From positions 44,048 to 108,047 of the forward strand of contig CAYVTZ010000007.1 in assembly GCA_964454685.1 (NCBI GenBank): a stretch of 64,000 nucleotides of DNA. The letters are read 5' to 3'. The notes beneath the pieces were generated by a model. The model searched no databases. It saw only the letters and a program-made list of their open reading frames with translations, and had not been told where the DNA came from. Of the stretch, positions 34,934 to 45,306 are shown in pieces (the first letter of the stretch is position 1; each line of letters begins with the position of its first letter). This stretch comes from CAYVTZ01 sp964454685 (lineage in GTDB: Bacteria; Bacillota; Clostridia; Christensenellales; Christensenellaceae). A program made the position numbers and the translations under genes.

Positions 34934-36766
34934 TCAAATCTCGATGATAATGGGCAAAATCATAGGACTGCGCTTGGTCTGCACATACAAATAATTGCTG
35001 CACTCCTTTTTGATCAGTCCTTTCAGCGTAGACCAATCACTTGTGCCACGCTCATAGCATAGATCGCAAACGCCCTGCACCACGTCCTTCGCGCCATCCA
35101 AAAGGTCTTCGGATTCCTTCATATAGACAAATCCGCGCGTCACCACATCCGGCGGCGCCAGCAGTTCTCCCGTCTCCCCCGAAATGGTCGCCACCACAAT
35201 AAACAATCCATCCGAGGATAGCTGTTTGCGGTCGCGCAGCACCACATTGCCTACATCGCCTACACCCAAGCCGTCAATCAGTATGCTGCCGGAGGGTACA
35301 TTGTCCTTCTGTACACCGTCATTTTTGTCTAGTTCGATCACTGCGCCAATTTCAGAAATAAAGATGTTCTTCTTCTTAATCCCCATTTTCTCCGCAATCG
35401 CCGCATGCTTATATAAGTGACGATACTCACCGTGAACCGGAATGAAATATTTCGGTTTCACCAGCGTCATCATCAGTTTCAGCTCCTCCGCGCAGGCATG
35501 CCCCGACACGTGAACCATGTCCACCGCATCGTTGATGACGTTTGCGCCCTTGCGATAAAGCATGTTTACCACATCCGAAACATAGCGCTCGTTTCCCGGA
35601 ATGGGCGATGCCGAAATAATCACCAGGTCACCCACCTTGATGTTCAGCTTTGCGTGCTGTCCCATCGCCATGCGCACCAGCCCCGACATCGTTTCGCCTT
35701 GGCTGCCCGTTGTCAAAATAACGATCTGGTTGTCTCTTAAATGCCGCAGATCGTCGAAGCCCACCAGCATCTCATCATCCACATTCAGATAACCGAGCTC
35801 CTTGGCAACCGTCACGATTTTGACCATGCTGCGCCCCGAAAGGCAGATTTTGCGGTTGTAAACCCGCGCAACATCGATCACCTGCTGAATGCGGTGCACA
35901 TTGGAAGCAAAGGAAGCAACGATCACACGTCCCTTCGCCTGCCTGAAATAGTTGACGAAGGTTTCGCCCACTTGGCTTTCCGACATCGTAAATCCGCTGC
36001 GCTCCGCATTGGTGCTGTCCGAAAGCATGGCAAGTACACCTTTTTTTCCAAATTCCGCAAACCGGCTGAAGTCACAAATCTTGCCGCCCACCGGCGTGAA
36101 GTCAATCTTAAAATCGCCCGTATGCACAATCACGCCCACCGGCGTGGTGATCGCCATTGCCATCGCATCGTCGATGCTGTGGCTGACGCGGATAAACTCG
36201 ACGTTGAATACGCCCGCCTGAATCTTGTCTCCGTCGTTGACGCTGTGCAAGTCCGCTTTCACCAGCGGATGCTCCGAAAGTTTCGCCTCCACCAGCGCAA
36301 TGGTCAGTATCGCGCCGTAAACCGGCACATTCAGTTCCCGCAGCACATAAGGCAATCCGCCGATATGATCCTCATGTCCGTGCGTCAAAAAGATGCCGCG
36401 GATGCGATGCAAATTTTTGATCAGGTAGGTCGTGTCCGGGATAACATAGTCCACCCCCAACATCTCCTCGCGCGGAAACATCAGTCCTGCGTCCACAATG
36501 ATGATGTCCTCTCCGCACTCAAACACGGTCAGATTCTTGCCGATTTCGCCGATTCCTCCCAGCGGGATAATCTTGACAGAAGGCAAATCACGTTTTTCCG
36601 TCTTTTTTCTGTTCACGGGAGCCTTGGGTTTCTGCGCTTGTTTCACGCTCTCCTGCTTCACCGCTTTTTCCGTCTTGCTGCCGCTTTTGGCAGTCTTACT
36701 CTTGGCGCTTTGGTTTTTTGGCTGTTCCTGCACCGCGCTCTTTGTTTGGTTATGATTCTTATTCAA
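34934..36766 (-). CDS. rnjA: Ribonuclease J
   Basis: Metallo-beta-lactamase RNase with 5'-exo and endo activity in mRNA and rRNA processing. Residues 1-62 form a Lys/Gln-rich tail not found in B. subtilis RNase J1. The core then shows IIPLGGIGEIGKN, the metal motif LTHGHEDHIGGLPY, VHTGDFKID, MLSDSTNAERSGFT, TTGSQGETM and VSGHACAEELKLM, HGEYRHL; 610 residues total. TTG start at 36766 with AGGA. The tail could be an RNA-binding extension. Confidence 0.95.
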   Translation of the reverse strand: MNKNHNQTKSAVQEQPKNQSAKSKTAKSGSKTEKAVKQESVKQAQKPKAPVNRKKTEKRDLPSVKIIPLGGIGEIGKNLTVFECGEDIIIVDAGLMFPREEMLGVDYVIPDTTYLIKNLHRIRGIFLTHGHEDHIGGLPYVLRELNVPVYGAILTIALVEAKLSEHPLVKADLHSVNDGDKIQAGVFNVEFIRVSHSIDDAMAMAITTPVGVIVHTGDFKIDFTPVGGKICDFSRFAEFGKKGVLAMLSDSTNAERSGFTMSESQVGETFVNYFRQAKGRVIVASFASNVHRIQQVIDVARVYNRKICLSGRSMVKIVTVAKELGYLNVDDEMLVGFDDLRHLRDNQIVILTTGSQGETMSGLVRMAMGQHAKLNIKVGDLVIISASPIPGNERYVSDVVNMLYRKGANVINDAVDMVHVSGHACAEELKLMMTLVKPKYFIPVHGEYRHLYKHAAIAEKMGIKKKNIFISEIGAVIELDKNDGVQKDNVPSGSILIDGLGVGDVGNVVLRDRKQLSSDGLFIVVATISGETGELLAPPDVVTRGFVYMKESEDLLDGAKDVVQGVCDLCYERGTSDWSTLKGLIKKECSNYLYVQTKRSPMILPIIIEI

Positions 36767-37148
36767 ATATCGTCCTACTCTTTTCTTTTGATGCTTTTTC
36801 GTATCAAATTATTATTTTTTCGCCAAAACGTTCCGCGTACACTTGCGTATGCGGGTTCCGCCGTTCGGGCGTAAAGTTCACTTTCATGATGCACAATGTT
36901 TCGCACATCTTTCACACCTGTTTCAATCGTGTGGCAATCTATATTGCGCATCCATTCCCTGACTGCGCACAGAATCACCCGCCCCATTCGGGAGCCGGTG
37001 TTTCAAAAAAACGTCCTTGTCACGCGCTTTTGCGCACTTGGCAGCGCACTCATGCGGAATCAAGACTGCTTGCCAGTCTCAATTCCTAACATGATTATAC
37101 CACAAAAAAACAAATTGCGATAGCGCCGCCGCATTGGTTACAAACTTT
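36767..37148 (-). other. Long leader region of rnjA with promoter candidate
   Basis: 382 bases without a recognised gene. A consensus TATAAT with extended TGG (minus strand, 37094-37099) but a poor -35 could start a leader of about 320 bases. Within it an open frame of 58 codons (36948 down to 36775, MRNIDCHTIETGVKDV) has an AGGGAATGG site but no family I recognise, and small GC hairpins (such as GCGC AAAA GCGC). RNase J transcripts are autoregulated in some bacteria, so a regulatory leader is possible. Confidence 0.35.
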
Positions 37149-38531
37149 TTACAGAATATATTTCTGCATATTCTGATATTGGTCCTCGTGCTGTAAGTGC
37201 TCCACGACGTATGCCTCGTCGATCACCACGTCCACCGCAGGCTCAATCCCGCTGGCGTTATAGGAAATATCCTCCAACAGATTTTCCACAATGGTGTGCA
37301 GTCTGCGCGCGCCGATGTTCTCTGCATTTTCGTTGACGATTTGCGCATATTCCGCAATCTTTTTGAGCGCCTCCGGCGTGAAGATCAGGTGAATGCCGTC
37401 TGTTTTCAGCAACATTTCATATTGCTTGGTGATGGCGTTCTTCGGCTGTGTCAAAATGCGCTCAAATTCTTCCTTCTTGAGCGGCTCCAGTTCCACCTTG
37501 ATGGGAAATCTACCCTGTAATTCCGGAATTAAATCCGAAATCTTGGAAACATGGAACGCGCCCGCGGCAATAAACAGCATATAATCCGTTTTCACAGGGC
37601 CATATTTCGTCACCACCGTGCTGCCTTCCACAATGGGCAAAATATCGCGCTGTACGCCTTCTCTGGAAACATCCGGGCCGCTGCCCATGCTCTTACCCGC
37701 AATTTTATCAATTTCGTCAAGGAAGATGATACCGTTTTGCTCCGCGCGCTCAATCGCCGTCTGAATCACTTCGTCCATGTCAATGAGCTTATCCGCTTCC
37801 TCCTGCTCCAAAATCTTACGCGCCTCGGTGATGCTCACCTTGCGCTTCTTGGTTTTGGTCGGCAGTATGCCGGAGAACAAGTCCGCCATGCTTTCGCCGC
37901 CCATGCCGGGAATCTCCATGTTTGTGCCGGACTGCACTTCCACTTCCAGCTCAATCATCAGGCTTTCCAGTTTGCCGTTTTTCAGATTTTCACGCGTCTT
38001 TTCGCGCTTCGTCAGCCGCGTCTGTTTCTCTTCCTCGGATTCATCCTTGGGCGCTTCAATCTGATTCCCGCCAAAAAACATCGAAAGCGGGTTGCTCGGC
38101 GGGTTTGCCTGCTTGTTGGGCACCAGCAAGTCCACCAAACGTTCCTCGGCATTCTCCCTCGCAAGTCCTTTCACAGTCTCATGCCGTTGCTGCTTGACCA
38201 TGCGAATGGATGCCTCCACCAAATCACGAATCATGGATTCCACATCACGTCCCACATACCCGACTTCGGTAAACTTGGTCGCTTCTACCTTTACAAAAGG
38301 CGCATCCATCAGTTTGGACAGTCTGCGCGCAATCTCGGTTTTGCCCACGCCTGTCGGCCCAATCATGATAATATTTTTGGGCGTGATCTCATCACGCATT
38401 TCTTCTTCCAGCAGGCTGCGGCGATATCGGTTGCGCAGCGCGATTGCTACAGCGCGTTTCGCCTTGTCCTGACCAATGATATATTTATCCAGCTCGGTTA
38501 CAATTTCTTTTGGTGTTAAGTATGCAGACAT
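37149..38531 (-). CDS. hslU: ATP-dependent protease ATPase subunit HslU (ClpY)
   Basis: Unfoldase partner of HslV. 460 residues: Walker [18 protein letters not shown], the pore [17 protein letters not shown], the intermediate I-domain around 120-240, Walker [14 protein letters not shown], and [12 protein letters not shown] with the C-terminal sensor region ending in QKYIL. ATG 38531 ([10 protein letters not shown]) with GAGGTG; the longer frame is unsupported. Confidence 0.97.
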   Translation of the reverse strand: MSAYLTPKEIVTELDKYIIGQDKAKRAVAIALRNRYRRSLLEEEMRDEITPKNIIMIGPTGVGKTEIARRLSKLMDAPFVKVEATKFTEVGYVGRDVESMIRDLVEASIRMVKQQRHETVKGLARENAEERLVDLLVPNKQANPPSNPLSMFFGGNQIEAPKDESEEEKQTRLTKREKTRENLKNGKLESLMIELEVEVQSGTNMEIPGMGGESMADLFSGILPTKTKKRKVSITEARKILEQEEADKLIDMDEVIQTAIERAEQNGIIFLDEIDKIAGKSMGSGPDVSREGVQRDILPIVEGSTVVTKYGPVKTDYMLFIAAGAFHVSKISDLIPELQGRFPIKVELEPLKKEEFERILTQPKNAITKQYEMLLKTDGIHLIFTPEALKKIAEYAQIVNENAENIGARRLHTIVENLLEDISYNASGIEPAVDVVIDEAYVVEHLQHEDQYQNMQKYIL

Positions 38532-38535
38532 CGTT

Positions 38536-39066
38536 CTACACCTCCTCGATGATGATATTGTCGTTGGTGAAAACGCAAATCTCGCTGGCAATTTTCAGCC
38601 CTTGGTATGCGATATCTTTGGCACTCATCTGCGTATTCTGCACCAATGCGCGCGCAGCAGAGAGCGCGTAAGATCCGCCCGACCCAATGGCGCAAACGCC
38701 GTCGTCCGGTTCAATGACTTCTCCCGTTCCCGAAATAATCAGCAAGCTTTCCTTATCCGCCGCAATCAACATCGCTTCCAGCTTGCGCAGCGCCTTATCG
38801 GTACGCCACTCCTGCGCCAGCTCCACCGCCGCGCGTTGCAGGCTTCCGCTATATTCTTCCAGCTTCGCCTCAAATTTTTCCGATAAAGCAAACGCATCCG
38901 CCACGCTGCCCGCAAAGCCCACCACAACGCTATCGTTGTAAATGCGCCGCACCTTGCGTGCCGTTGCCTTCATCACCACTTTTTCGCCCAGCGTCACCTG
39001 ACCATCGCCGGCAATCGCACACGCACCATCGCGCTTGACCGCCAAAATTGTCGTTCCTCTAATCAT
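38536..39066 (-). CDS. hslV: ATP-dependent protease peptidase subunit HslV (ClpQ)
   Basis: Threonine peptidase of the HslUV complex. The sequence begins [14 protein letters not shown], so a short propeptide is removed to expose the catalytic Thr of [33 protein letters not shown] and [17 protein letters not shown] follow. 176 residues, four bases upstream of hslU and directly after trmFO. Confidence 0.97.
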   Translation of the reverse strand: MIRGTTILAVKRDGACAIAGDGQVTLGEKVVMKATARKVRRIYNDSVVVGFAGSVADAFALSEKFEAKLEEYSGSLQRAAVELAQEWRTDKALRKLEAMLIAADKESLLIISGTGEVIEPDDGVCAIGSGGSYALSAARALVQNTQMSAKDIAYQGLKIASEICVFTNDNIIIEEV

Positions 39067-40377
39067 CTACTCATCCTCCAAATGCAGTCCCTTGATGACC
39101 TCCAGCGCCCGATGCGCAATCATCGTGTTCTTTTCCTCTTTATTTCTAATCCGCTGCTCCAGCGGTGTCATAATGCCAAAATTGATATTCATAGGCTGAA
39201 AATTTCCACTGATGCAGGCGGAAACATGCAGCGCCAAAGCGCCCACCGCTGTGCACGCATCCGGCTGCGGCATTTCCTGCTCCATCCGCTCCCGCGCAGT
39301 CGCAATCCCGCACCAAAGCCCGCTTGCCGCACTCTCCAAATAGCCTTCCACCCCCGTGATCTGCCCCGCAAAGCGAATGCGCGTTTCCGACTTCAAGCGG
39401 TAAAATCCGTCCAGTAGCTTCGGGCTGTTTAAAAACGTGTTGCGGTGCATCACGCCATACCGCAAAAACTCCGCATCACGCAGTGCCGGTATCATCCCAA
39501 ACACGCGCCTTTGCTCCGGGAACTTCAAATGCGTTTGAAATCCCACCAGATTGTACATGCTTCCTTGCGCGTCCTCTTTGCGCAGCTGCACCACCGCATA
39601 AGGCTCCCGCCCCGTACGCGGGTCTTGCAGTCCTTTGGGCTTGAGCGGTCCAAACCGCAAGGTGTCCACACCGCGGGCTGCCATCGTTTCAACGGGCATG
39701 CACCCCTCAAACACATTCTGCTCAAATTCCTTGATTTCCGCGCACTCCGCATGCAGCAGCGCCTCATGAAATGCAAGGTAGGTTTCCTTGTCCATCGGAC
39801 AGTTGATATAGTCGCTGCCACGGTCGTAGCGCGACGCGGTAAATGCCTGCTCCATATCCACGGATGCCGCGTCCACGATGGGTGCCGCCGCATCAAAAAA
39901 GTGCAAGTACCGCTCTCCCGTCAGCCGCATGATGCTTTCGCTCAATGCGTCGGAGGTCAAAGGCCCGCTCGTCACAATCACAATGTCCGTATCATCAAAA
40001 GATGAAAAATCACAAACTTCCTGCTCCACCACCGTGATGTTCGGGTTTTCACGCATCGCCCGCGTCATCCACGCGGAAAAATCATCACGATTCACTGCCA
40101 ACGCTCCACCGGCTGGCACGCTCGTCGCATCCGCCGCCCGCATCACAATGCTGTCCAGCAGCCGCATTTCCTCTTTCAGCAGTCCCGCCGCGTTGGAAAT
40201 CCGGTCAGAGCGAAACGAATTGCTGCACACCAGCTCCGCAAAGCCGTCCGCCGTGTGCGCCGGTGTCTTTTTGACCGGCTTCATCTCGTGCAGCGTCACC
40301 GGAATGCCGCGCTTCGTAATCTGATAGGCGCATTCGCACCCCGCCAGACCCGCGCCAATCACGTGTACTTTGCTCAT
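39067..40377 (-). CDS. trmFO: Folate-dependent tRNA (uracil-54-C5)-methyltransferase
   Basis: Makes the T-loop ribothymidine using methylenetetrahydrofolate (which FolD helps supply) and FAD. N-terminal VHVIGAGLAGCECAYQI is the FAD loop, followed by ELVCSNSFRSDRISNAAGLLK, PAGGALAVNRDDFSAWM and CPMDKETYLAFHEAL, with the late GQITGVEGYLESAASGL. 436 residues. ATG overlaps the topA stop (ATGA). The order topA-trmFO-hslV-hslU is typical of Firmicutes. Confidence 0.97.
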   Translation of the reverse strand: MSKVHVIGAGLAGCECAYQITKRGIPVTLHEMKPVKKTPAHTADGFAELVCSNSFRSDRISNAAGLLKEEMRLLDSIVMRAADATSVPAGGALAVNRDDFSAWMTRAMRENPNITVVEQEVCDFSSFDDTDIVIVTSGPLTSDALSESIMRLTGERYLHFFDAAAPIVDAASVDMEQAFTASRYDRGSDYINCPMDKETYLAFHEALLHAECAEIKEFEQNVFEGCMPVETMAARGVDTLRFGPLKPKGLQDPRTGREPYAVVQLRKEDAQGSMYNLVGFQTHLKFPEQRRVFGMIPALRDAEFLRYGVMHRNTFLNSPKLLDGFYRLKSETRIRFAGQITGVEGYLESAASGLWCGIATARERMEQEMPQPDACTAVGALALHVSACISGNFQPMNINFGIMTPLEQRIRNKEEKNTMIAHRALEVIKGLHLEDE

Positions 40378-42590
40378 TTTTTCGCGCTCGTTTTCTTCTC
40401 GTTGGTCTTACACTCTGCATTCGAGCATTTTTTGTATGCCTTGCGTCCGCGGAAGCTGACTTCCGTCATATATGCGCCGCACTCCGGGCAGTTTTCCGCC
40501 AGTGGCTTATTCCATGAAACGAAATCGCACTGCGGATAGTTTTCACAGCCGTAAAAATTCTTGCCGGACTTTCCGCCGCGCTTGATAACCACCTTCCCGC
40601 CGCATTTGGGGCAAGGCACGTCGATTTCCTTAACGATGGGCTTGGTATTTTTGCAGGTCGGATAGTTGGGGCATGCCAAAAACTCGCCGAATCTACCGGA
40701 CTTATACACCATCATCGCGCCGCACTTCTCGCACTGTATTTCCGAAACCTTCTCCGGCAGATGAATGCGCTCGATGTTCTCTTCACCTTTGATCAAATCT
40801 TTTTCAAACGGATCGTAAAATTCACGGATGATGTTTTTCCAAACCTCTCCGTCTTGCTCCACCGTGTCCAGCTTTTCCTCCATACCGGCAGTAAAGTCGA
40901 TGTCCACGATGTTTGCAAAGTGCTCTTTCATCAAGCCCGTCACAATCTCTCCAAGCTCGGTCGGCTGGAAGGATTTTGCTTCCTTGTATACATATCCGCG
41001 CTCTTGAATCGTAGAAATAATGGGCGCATAGGTGCTCGGGCGCCCGATTCCCTTTTCTTCCAAAAAGCGAATCAACGATGCTTCGGTATAGCGTCCCGGC
41101 GGCTGCGTAAAGTTCTGCTTGGGGTCGATCTTAATAAAGTTGAACTCCTCGCCCTTCTCCGCCTTGGGCAGCATCTTCTGATCATCGTCGTCCGATTTAG
41201 AATCATACACTGCCAAATGCCCCTTGAACAAAATCGCGGAGCCGCTTGCCTTAAAGGTCTGTCCGTTCGCATCAATGTCATAGCTTAAAGTCTCAAATTG
41301 CGCGGGTGCCATCTGGCTCGCCAAAAAGCGCGTGTAGATCAGTTTGTAAAGCTTGTATTGATCATTGTTCAAAAAGGACTTGATGCTGTCCGGGTCGTTG
41401 CTCAAATACGTTGGACGAATCGCCTCATGCGCGTCCTGCGCATTTTTGCGCCCCGCATAGACGTTTGGCTTCGCCGGATAATATTCCGCGCCGTATTTTT
41501 GCGTGATATATTCCTTTGCCGCCGTCTGCGCCTCTCCCGAAACACGCGTCGAGTCCGTTCTCATATAAGTGATTAAACCCACGCTCGCACCTTTGCCCAG
41601 CGAAACTCCTTCATACAGCATCTGTGCCAGCATCATCGTCTTTTTGGCGGTAAAGCCCAGCTTAGAGGCCGCAGCCTGCTGCAAATAACTTGTCGTAAAA
41701 GGCGGCAGTGCATTCTTCTTGCGCTGTCCGCTCGTCACCTTTTCTACAATATATTTTGCGCCCTCAACATCGCTGAGAACCTTCTGCGCATCTTCCTGCG
41801 TTTTGAGTTCTGCTTTTTTACCGGCCTTGCCGTGGTAGCGCGCCTCAAATTGCTGCTTCCCCTTGGACAGCAGCGACGCAATCGTCCAAAATTCCTCCGG
41901 CACAAAAGCGCGTATCTCGTTCTCACGATCCACAATCACGCGCACCGCAACGCTCTGCACACGTCCGGCGGAAAGCCCCTTCTTCACTTTTTTCCACAAA
42001 AGCGGGCTCAATCGATATCCCACCACACGATCCAACACGCGGCGCGCCTGCTGCGCATCCACCCGCTGCATATCAATCATGCGCGGCTGCTTGATTGCAT
42101 TGGTCACCGCTTCCTTGGTGATTTCGTTAAATTCAATGCGGCTGGAATCCCCGATGTCCAATCCCAAAATGTTTGCGATATGCCAGGAGATCGCCTCTCC
42201 TTCGCGGTCAGGGTCAGTCGCAAGATAGACGCGTTTGGACTTCTTCGCCTCGTCCTTTAGCGCCTTAATCAGTTGCGCCTTGCCGCGTATTGTCGTATAC
42301 TGCGGCTCAAAATCATGTTCAACATCCACGCCAAACGTACTTTTGGGCAAATCGCGCAAATGCCCGTTCGAGGCACGCACCACATATCCCTTCCCCAAAA
42401 ACTTTTCAATCGTTTTCGCCTTCGCGGGTGATTCCACAATCACAAGACACGAATTGGATGCCGCGCTTTTTGCCGCTGCGGACTTCGTGGTCTTTTTGGC
42501 CGTGGTCTTTTTGGCCGCGGTTTTCTTCGCCGTCGTCTTCTTTGTCGTTTTGGGCGCCGCCTTTTTCGCGGCACTGGTCGTTACTGCCAT
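40374..42590 (-). CDS. topA: DNA topoisomerase I with lysine-rich N-terminal tail
   Basis: Type IA topoisomerase relaxing negative supercoils. After a 45-residue tail of Lys, Thr and Ala (KKTTAKKTAAKKTT pattern) the Toprim domain begins at SCLVIVESPAKAKTIEKFLG; the active-site tyrosine is in SVGLITYMRTDSTRVS. The C-terminus has three four-cysteine zinc ribbons (CEKCGAMM, CPKCGGKV, CPECGAYM). The ATG at 42590 has GGAGAGTGAAG; 738 residues. Basic tails on TopA are usually C-terminal (as in mycobacteria), so the N-terminal place is unusual. Confidence 0.96.
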   Translation of the reverse strand: MAVTTSAAKKAAPKTTKKTTAKKTAAKKTTAKKTTKSAAAKSAASNSCLVIVESPAKAKTIEKFLGKGYVVRASNGHLRDLPKSTFGVDVEHDFEPQYTTIRGKAQLIKALKDEAKKSKRVYLATDPDREGEAISWHIANILGLDIGDSSRIEFNEITKEAVTNAIKQPRMIDMQRVDAQQARRVLDRVVGYRLSPLLWKKVKKGLSAGRVQSVAVRVIVDRENEIRAFVPEEFWTIASLLSKGKQQFEARYHGKAGKKAELKTQEDAQKVLSDVEGAKYIVEKVTSGQRKKNALPPFTTSYLQQAAASKLGFTAKKTMMLAQMLYEGVSLGKGASVGLITYMRTDSTRVSGEAQTAAKEYITQKYGAEYYPAKPNVYAGRKNAQDAHEAIRPTYLSNDPDSIKSFLNNDQYKLYKLIYTRFLASQMAPAQFETLSYDIDANGQTFKASGSAILFKGHLAVYDSKSDDDDQKMLPKAEKGEEFNFIKIDPKQNFTQPPGRYTEASLIRFLEEKGIGRPSTYAPIISTIQERGYVYKEAKSFQPTELGEIVTGLMKEHFANIVDIDFTAGMEEKLDTVEQDGEVWKNIIREFYDPFEKDLIKGEENIERIHLPEKVSEIQCEKCGAMMVYKSGRFGEFLACPNYPTCKNTKPIVKEIDVPCPKCGGKVVIKRGGKSGKNFYGCENYPQCDFVSWNKPLAENCPECGAYMTEVSFRGRKAYKKCSNAECKTNEKKTSAKK

Positions 42591-42668
42591 CTTCACTCTC
42601 CGTCTTTATTGAATCTCAAAATCCATATTGCTACTATTATAACCCGTATTTTCTGCGTTTTTTGTAAA

Positions 42669-43769
42669 TTAACTGTGAATTACTTCAAATGCGCCGCCGG
42701 GGACGCACCGCACATAGTCGCGCAGTTCTAGCACGGTCAACACCGTGTTCACATCCTGCATGGCTGCGTTCAACTCCCGCGCGATCTGCTCCGCCGTTAA
42801 ATTTTCCTTCAAGAGTAGATTGTATATCTGCTTCTCGAATAAATCAAGAACATTTTCTTCCGGTTCATCCGCCGGCGGATGTTTTACACGTGTTTTCCAG
42901 TCCATCAGCTGCATGATTTGCGCTGCATTTTGCACCACCGGCGCTCCCGAATCGATCAAGTAAAGCGGTAAGCTTGCCATCGTCGATTTTAGATCGCAAG
43001 ACATGGCAAACACCTCGCGTCCGTAGCGCAGCGCATAGTCTACCGTAATGCGCGCTCCGCTCTTTTCTCCACCCTCCCCGGCGATCAGTAAGCCGCTAAA
43101 CCCCGCAATGATGCGGTTTCTCTGCGGAAAATGCTTTGCCAGCGGCGGGGTGCCCGGCAGATATTCTGAAATCACCAGCCCGCGCTCGCCAATCTGCTCG
43201 TATAGCTTTTGATTCTCCGGCGGATAGCATAGATCCACGCCGCAGCCCAGCACCGCAATCGTGCGTCCGTCCGCGTCCAGCGCGCCTGTGTGCGCAGCCG
43301 TATCAATACCCCGCGCCAAGCCGGACACGACAATCACACCTTGCTCCGCCAAATCCCGCGCAATTTTGTACGTGCGGTCAAATCCGCTCCTGCTGGGCTT
43401 TCTGGATCCCACAATGCCGCAAAAATACTCCGCAATCATTGTATGGTCGCCTCGATACAGTAGAAAAGGCGGTGGCAGCTCAATCTCCCCCAGCAGCTTT
43501 GGATAGTACGGATTCAGCCGCGTCAGCAACCCTAATCCACTGTTGCCAATCTGCTGCAAAATCTGATCAAATCGCCGATCGGCGTCCCGCCACTTTGCCA
43601 CAGACTCCGTCGAAATGCCTGCCACACGATGCGGCACTTCGCTCAAGTGCTCCAATGCCGTGGGCGCATCTACGAATTCATTCAAGATATCATAAAATTT
43701 TTTCGCCCCTACGCCTTCCAGCGTCGCCAGCTTGAGCCACGCGCATTCATGCGCATTCAGTTCAATCAT
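42669..43769 (-). CDS. dprA: DNA-processing protein DprA
   Basis: Loads RecA on incoming single-strand DNA in transformation. Rossmann-like core: GIVGSRKPSRSGFDRTYKIAR, VVSGLARGIDTAAHTGAL, IAVLGCGVDLCYPPENQKL, GLVISEYLPGTPPLAKHFPQRNRIIAG; an N-terminal helix-hairpin-helix region and a C-terminal winged helix follow the usual layout. ATG 43769 (MIELNAHECAW) overlaps the comM stop; 366 residues. Confidence 0.96.
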   Translation of the reverse strand: MIELNAHECAWLKLATLEGVGAKKFYDILNEFVDAPTALEHLSEVPHRVAGISTESVAKWRDADRRFDQILQQIGNSGLGLLTRLNPYYPKLLGEIELPPPFLLYRGDHTMIAEYFCGIVGSRKPSRSGFDRTYKIARDLAEQGVIVVSGLARGIDTAAHTGALDADGRTIAVLGCGVDLCYPPENQKLYEQIGERGLVISEYLPGTPPLAKHFPQRNRIIAGFSGLLIAGEGGEKSGARITVDYALRYGREVFAMSCDLKSTMASLPLYLIDSGAPVVQNAAQIMQLMDWKTRVKHPPADEPEENVLDLFEKQIYNLLLKENLTAEQIARELNAAMQDVNTVLTVLELRDYVRCVPGGAFEVIHS

Positions 43770-45297
43770 GGAAAGCACCCCAATATTTCCGGTCCAGCGT
43801 TCGGTATTGCACCGCTTCGGCAACGTGCGCCGCCGCAATCTCCCGCGCACCTGCTAAGTCCGCAATCGTGCGCGCCACCAGCAAAACGCGATTGTAAGAG
43901 CGCGCGCTCAAGGATAACTTCTCGTATGCACCTCGCAGCATCGCCATCGCTTCACGGTCTGCATGGCATAATTTCTCCCGCTGCGATGATGTGATCTGCG
44001 CATTGCAAAATTGTCCCGTTCCCTTCATCCGTTCCTTTTGAATCTCCCGCGCCGCATTCACCCGCGTGCGTACCGCATCGCTGGTCTCCGCGCTCGCCAC
44101 GGAAGCGATCGCGTCATATCCAATACGATGCATCTCCACATGCATATCAATGCGATCCAGCAATGGACCGCTGATTTTGGAAAGGTATCGCCCGATCTGC
44201 GGGGGTGTGCACTTGCAATTCAAATCAGGAGCGCCATAATTCCCACATGGGCAAGGATTCATGGATGCCACAAACATAAAATCCGCGGGATAGACCGCCT
44301 TGGCGTTCACGCGCGAGATTGACACCACACCATCCTCCAGCGGCTGGCGTAATGTTTCCAGCAATTCCCTCTTAAATTCGGGCAACTCGTCAAAGTATAA
44401 CACACCACGATGCGCCAGACTGATTTCACCCGGTCGGGATTTGATTCCGCCCCCCACGATCGCAACCGTAGAAGCCGTATGATGTGGACTGCGAAATGGC
44501 CTGCGCGCCATCAATCCGCTTCCGCTCAGTTCCCCCGCAATGGAATGTATCTTGGTCACTTCCAGCGCTTCTTCAAATGTCATATCCGGCAAAATCCCCG
44601 GCAACGCCTTTGCCAGCATGGATTTGCCGCTGCCCGGACTGCCCACCAATAAAATATTGTGTCCGCCCGCCGCCGCAATCTCCATCGCGCGCTTTGCCTT
44701 TTCCTGCCCCTTGATGTCCGCAAAATCCACTTCGCAAGTGGTGTCTGCGCACTGCCATGCCTGCATGGGCGTCAGCTGTGGCTTTTCCTTTTTGTCCAGC
44801 ACCGCAGTCAATTCGCTCAAATGCCGCACGGCAAACACTTTGAGCCCGTCCAGATAGCTCACCTCTTGGGCGTTGTCCTGCGGCACCACCACAAAGTTCA
44901 TCCCTCTGCGCCGCGCCTCGATCACCATAGGCAGCAGTCCGCTTACGGGGCGCACGTCACCGTTTAAGGAAAGTTCCCCAAACACAGCCATATAGCGTAG
45001 CAGCTCCGCATTCACCTGCTCGTCCGCCGCCAGCAGCCCCACGGCAATGGCAAGGTCATAGACCGAGCCTTCCTTACGCTGGTCGGCAGGTGCAAGGTTG
45101 ATTGTAATTTTCTTTGCAGGGTATTCATATCCCGAATTTTTGATTGCCGATCGAACGCGCTCCTTGGACTCTTTTACAGCCGTATCCGGCAGCCCTACAA
45201 TCTCATACGAGGGCATGCCATGATAGACATCCGCCTCAATGAGAACCGGATATCCTTCAATCCCTGAAAGTCCAAAGCTTAACACCTTCGCCAGCAT
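43762..45297 (-). CDS. comM: YifB/ComM family Mg-chelatase-like AAA ATPase
   Basis: AAA+ helicase-like protein linked to DNA branch migration during transformation. N-terminal Lon-protease-like domain (LIEADVYHGMPSYEIVGLPD), Walker A LLVGSPGSGKSMLAKALPG, Walker B LYFDELPEFKR, FVASMNPCPCGNYG and the sensor region DRIDMHVEM. 511 residues. Pairing with dprA hints at natural transformation, though no ComEC or pilin gene is in the window. Confidence 0.95.
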   Translation of the reverse strand: MLAKVLSFGLSGIEGYPVLIEADVYHGMPSYEIVGLPDTAVKESKERVRSAIKNSGYEYPAKKITINLAPADQRKEGSVYDLAIAVGLLAADEQVNAELLRYMAVFGELSLNGDVRPVSGLLPMVIEARRRGMNFVVVPQDNAQEVSYLDGLKVFAVRHLSELTAVLDKKEKPQLTPMQAWQCADTTCEVDFADIKGQEKAKRAMEIAAAGGHNILLVGSPGSGKSMLAKALPGILPDMTFEEALEVTKIHSIAGELSGSGLMARRPFRSPHHTASTVAIVGGGIKSRPGEISLAHRGVLYFDELPEFKRELLETLRQPLEDGVVSISRVNAKAVYPADFMFVASMNPCPCGNYGAPDLNCKCTPPQIGRYLSKISGPLLDRIDMHVEMHRIGYDAIASVASAETSDAVRTRVNAAREIQKERMKGTGQFCNAQITSSQREKLCHADREAMAMLRGAYEKLSLSARSYNRVLLVARTIADLAGAREIAAAHVAEAVQYRTLDRKYWGAFHD

Positions 45298-45306
45298 CGT
45301 ATTACC

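Noticed and set aside
36775..36948. 58-codon open frame just before rnjA as a firm gene
   Set aside because: It has a plausible ribosome binding site but no recognisable family or compositional support, so it is mentioned only within the leader region.
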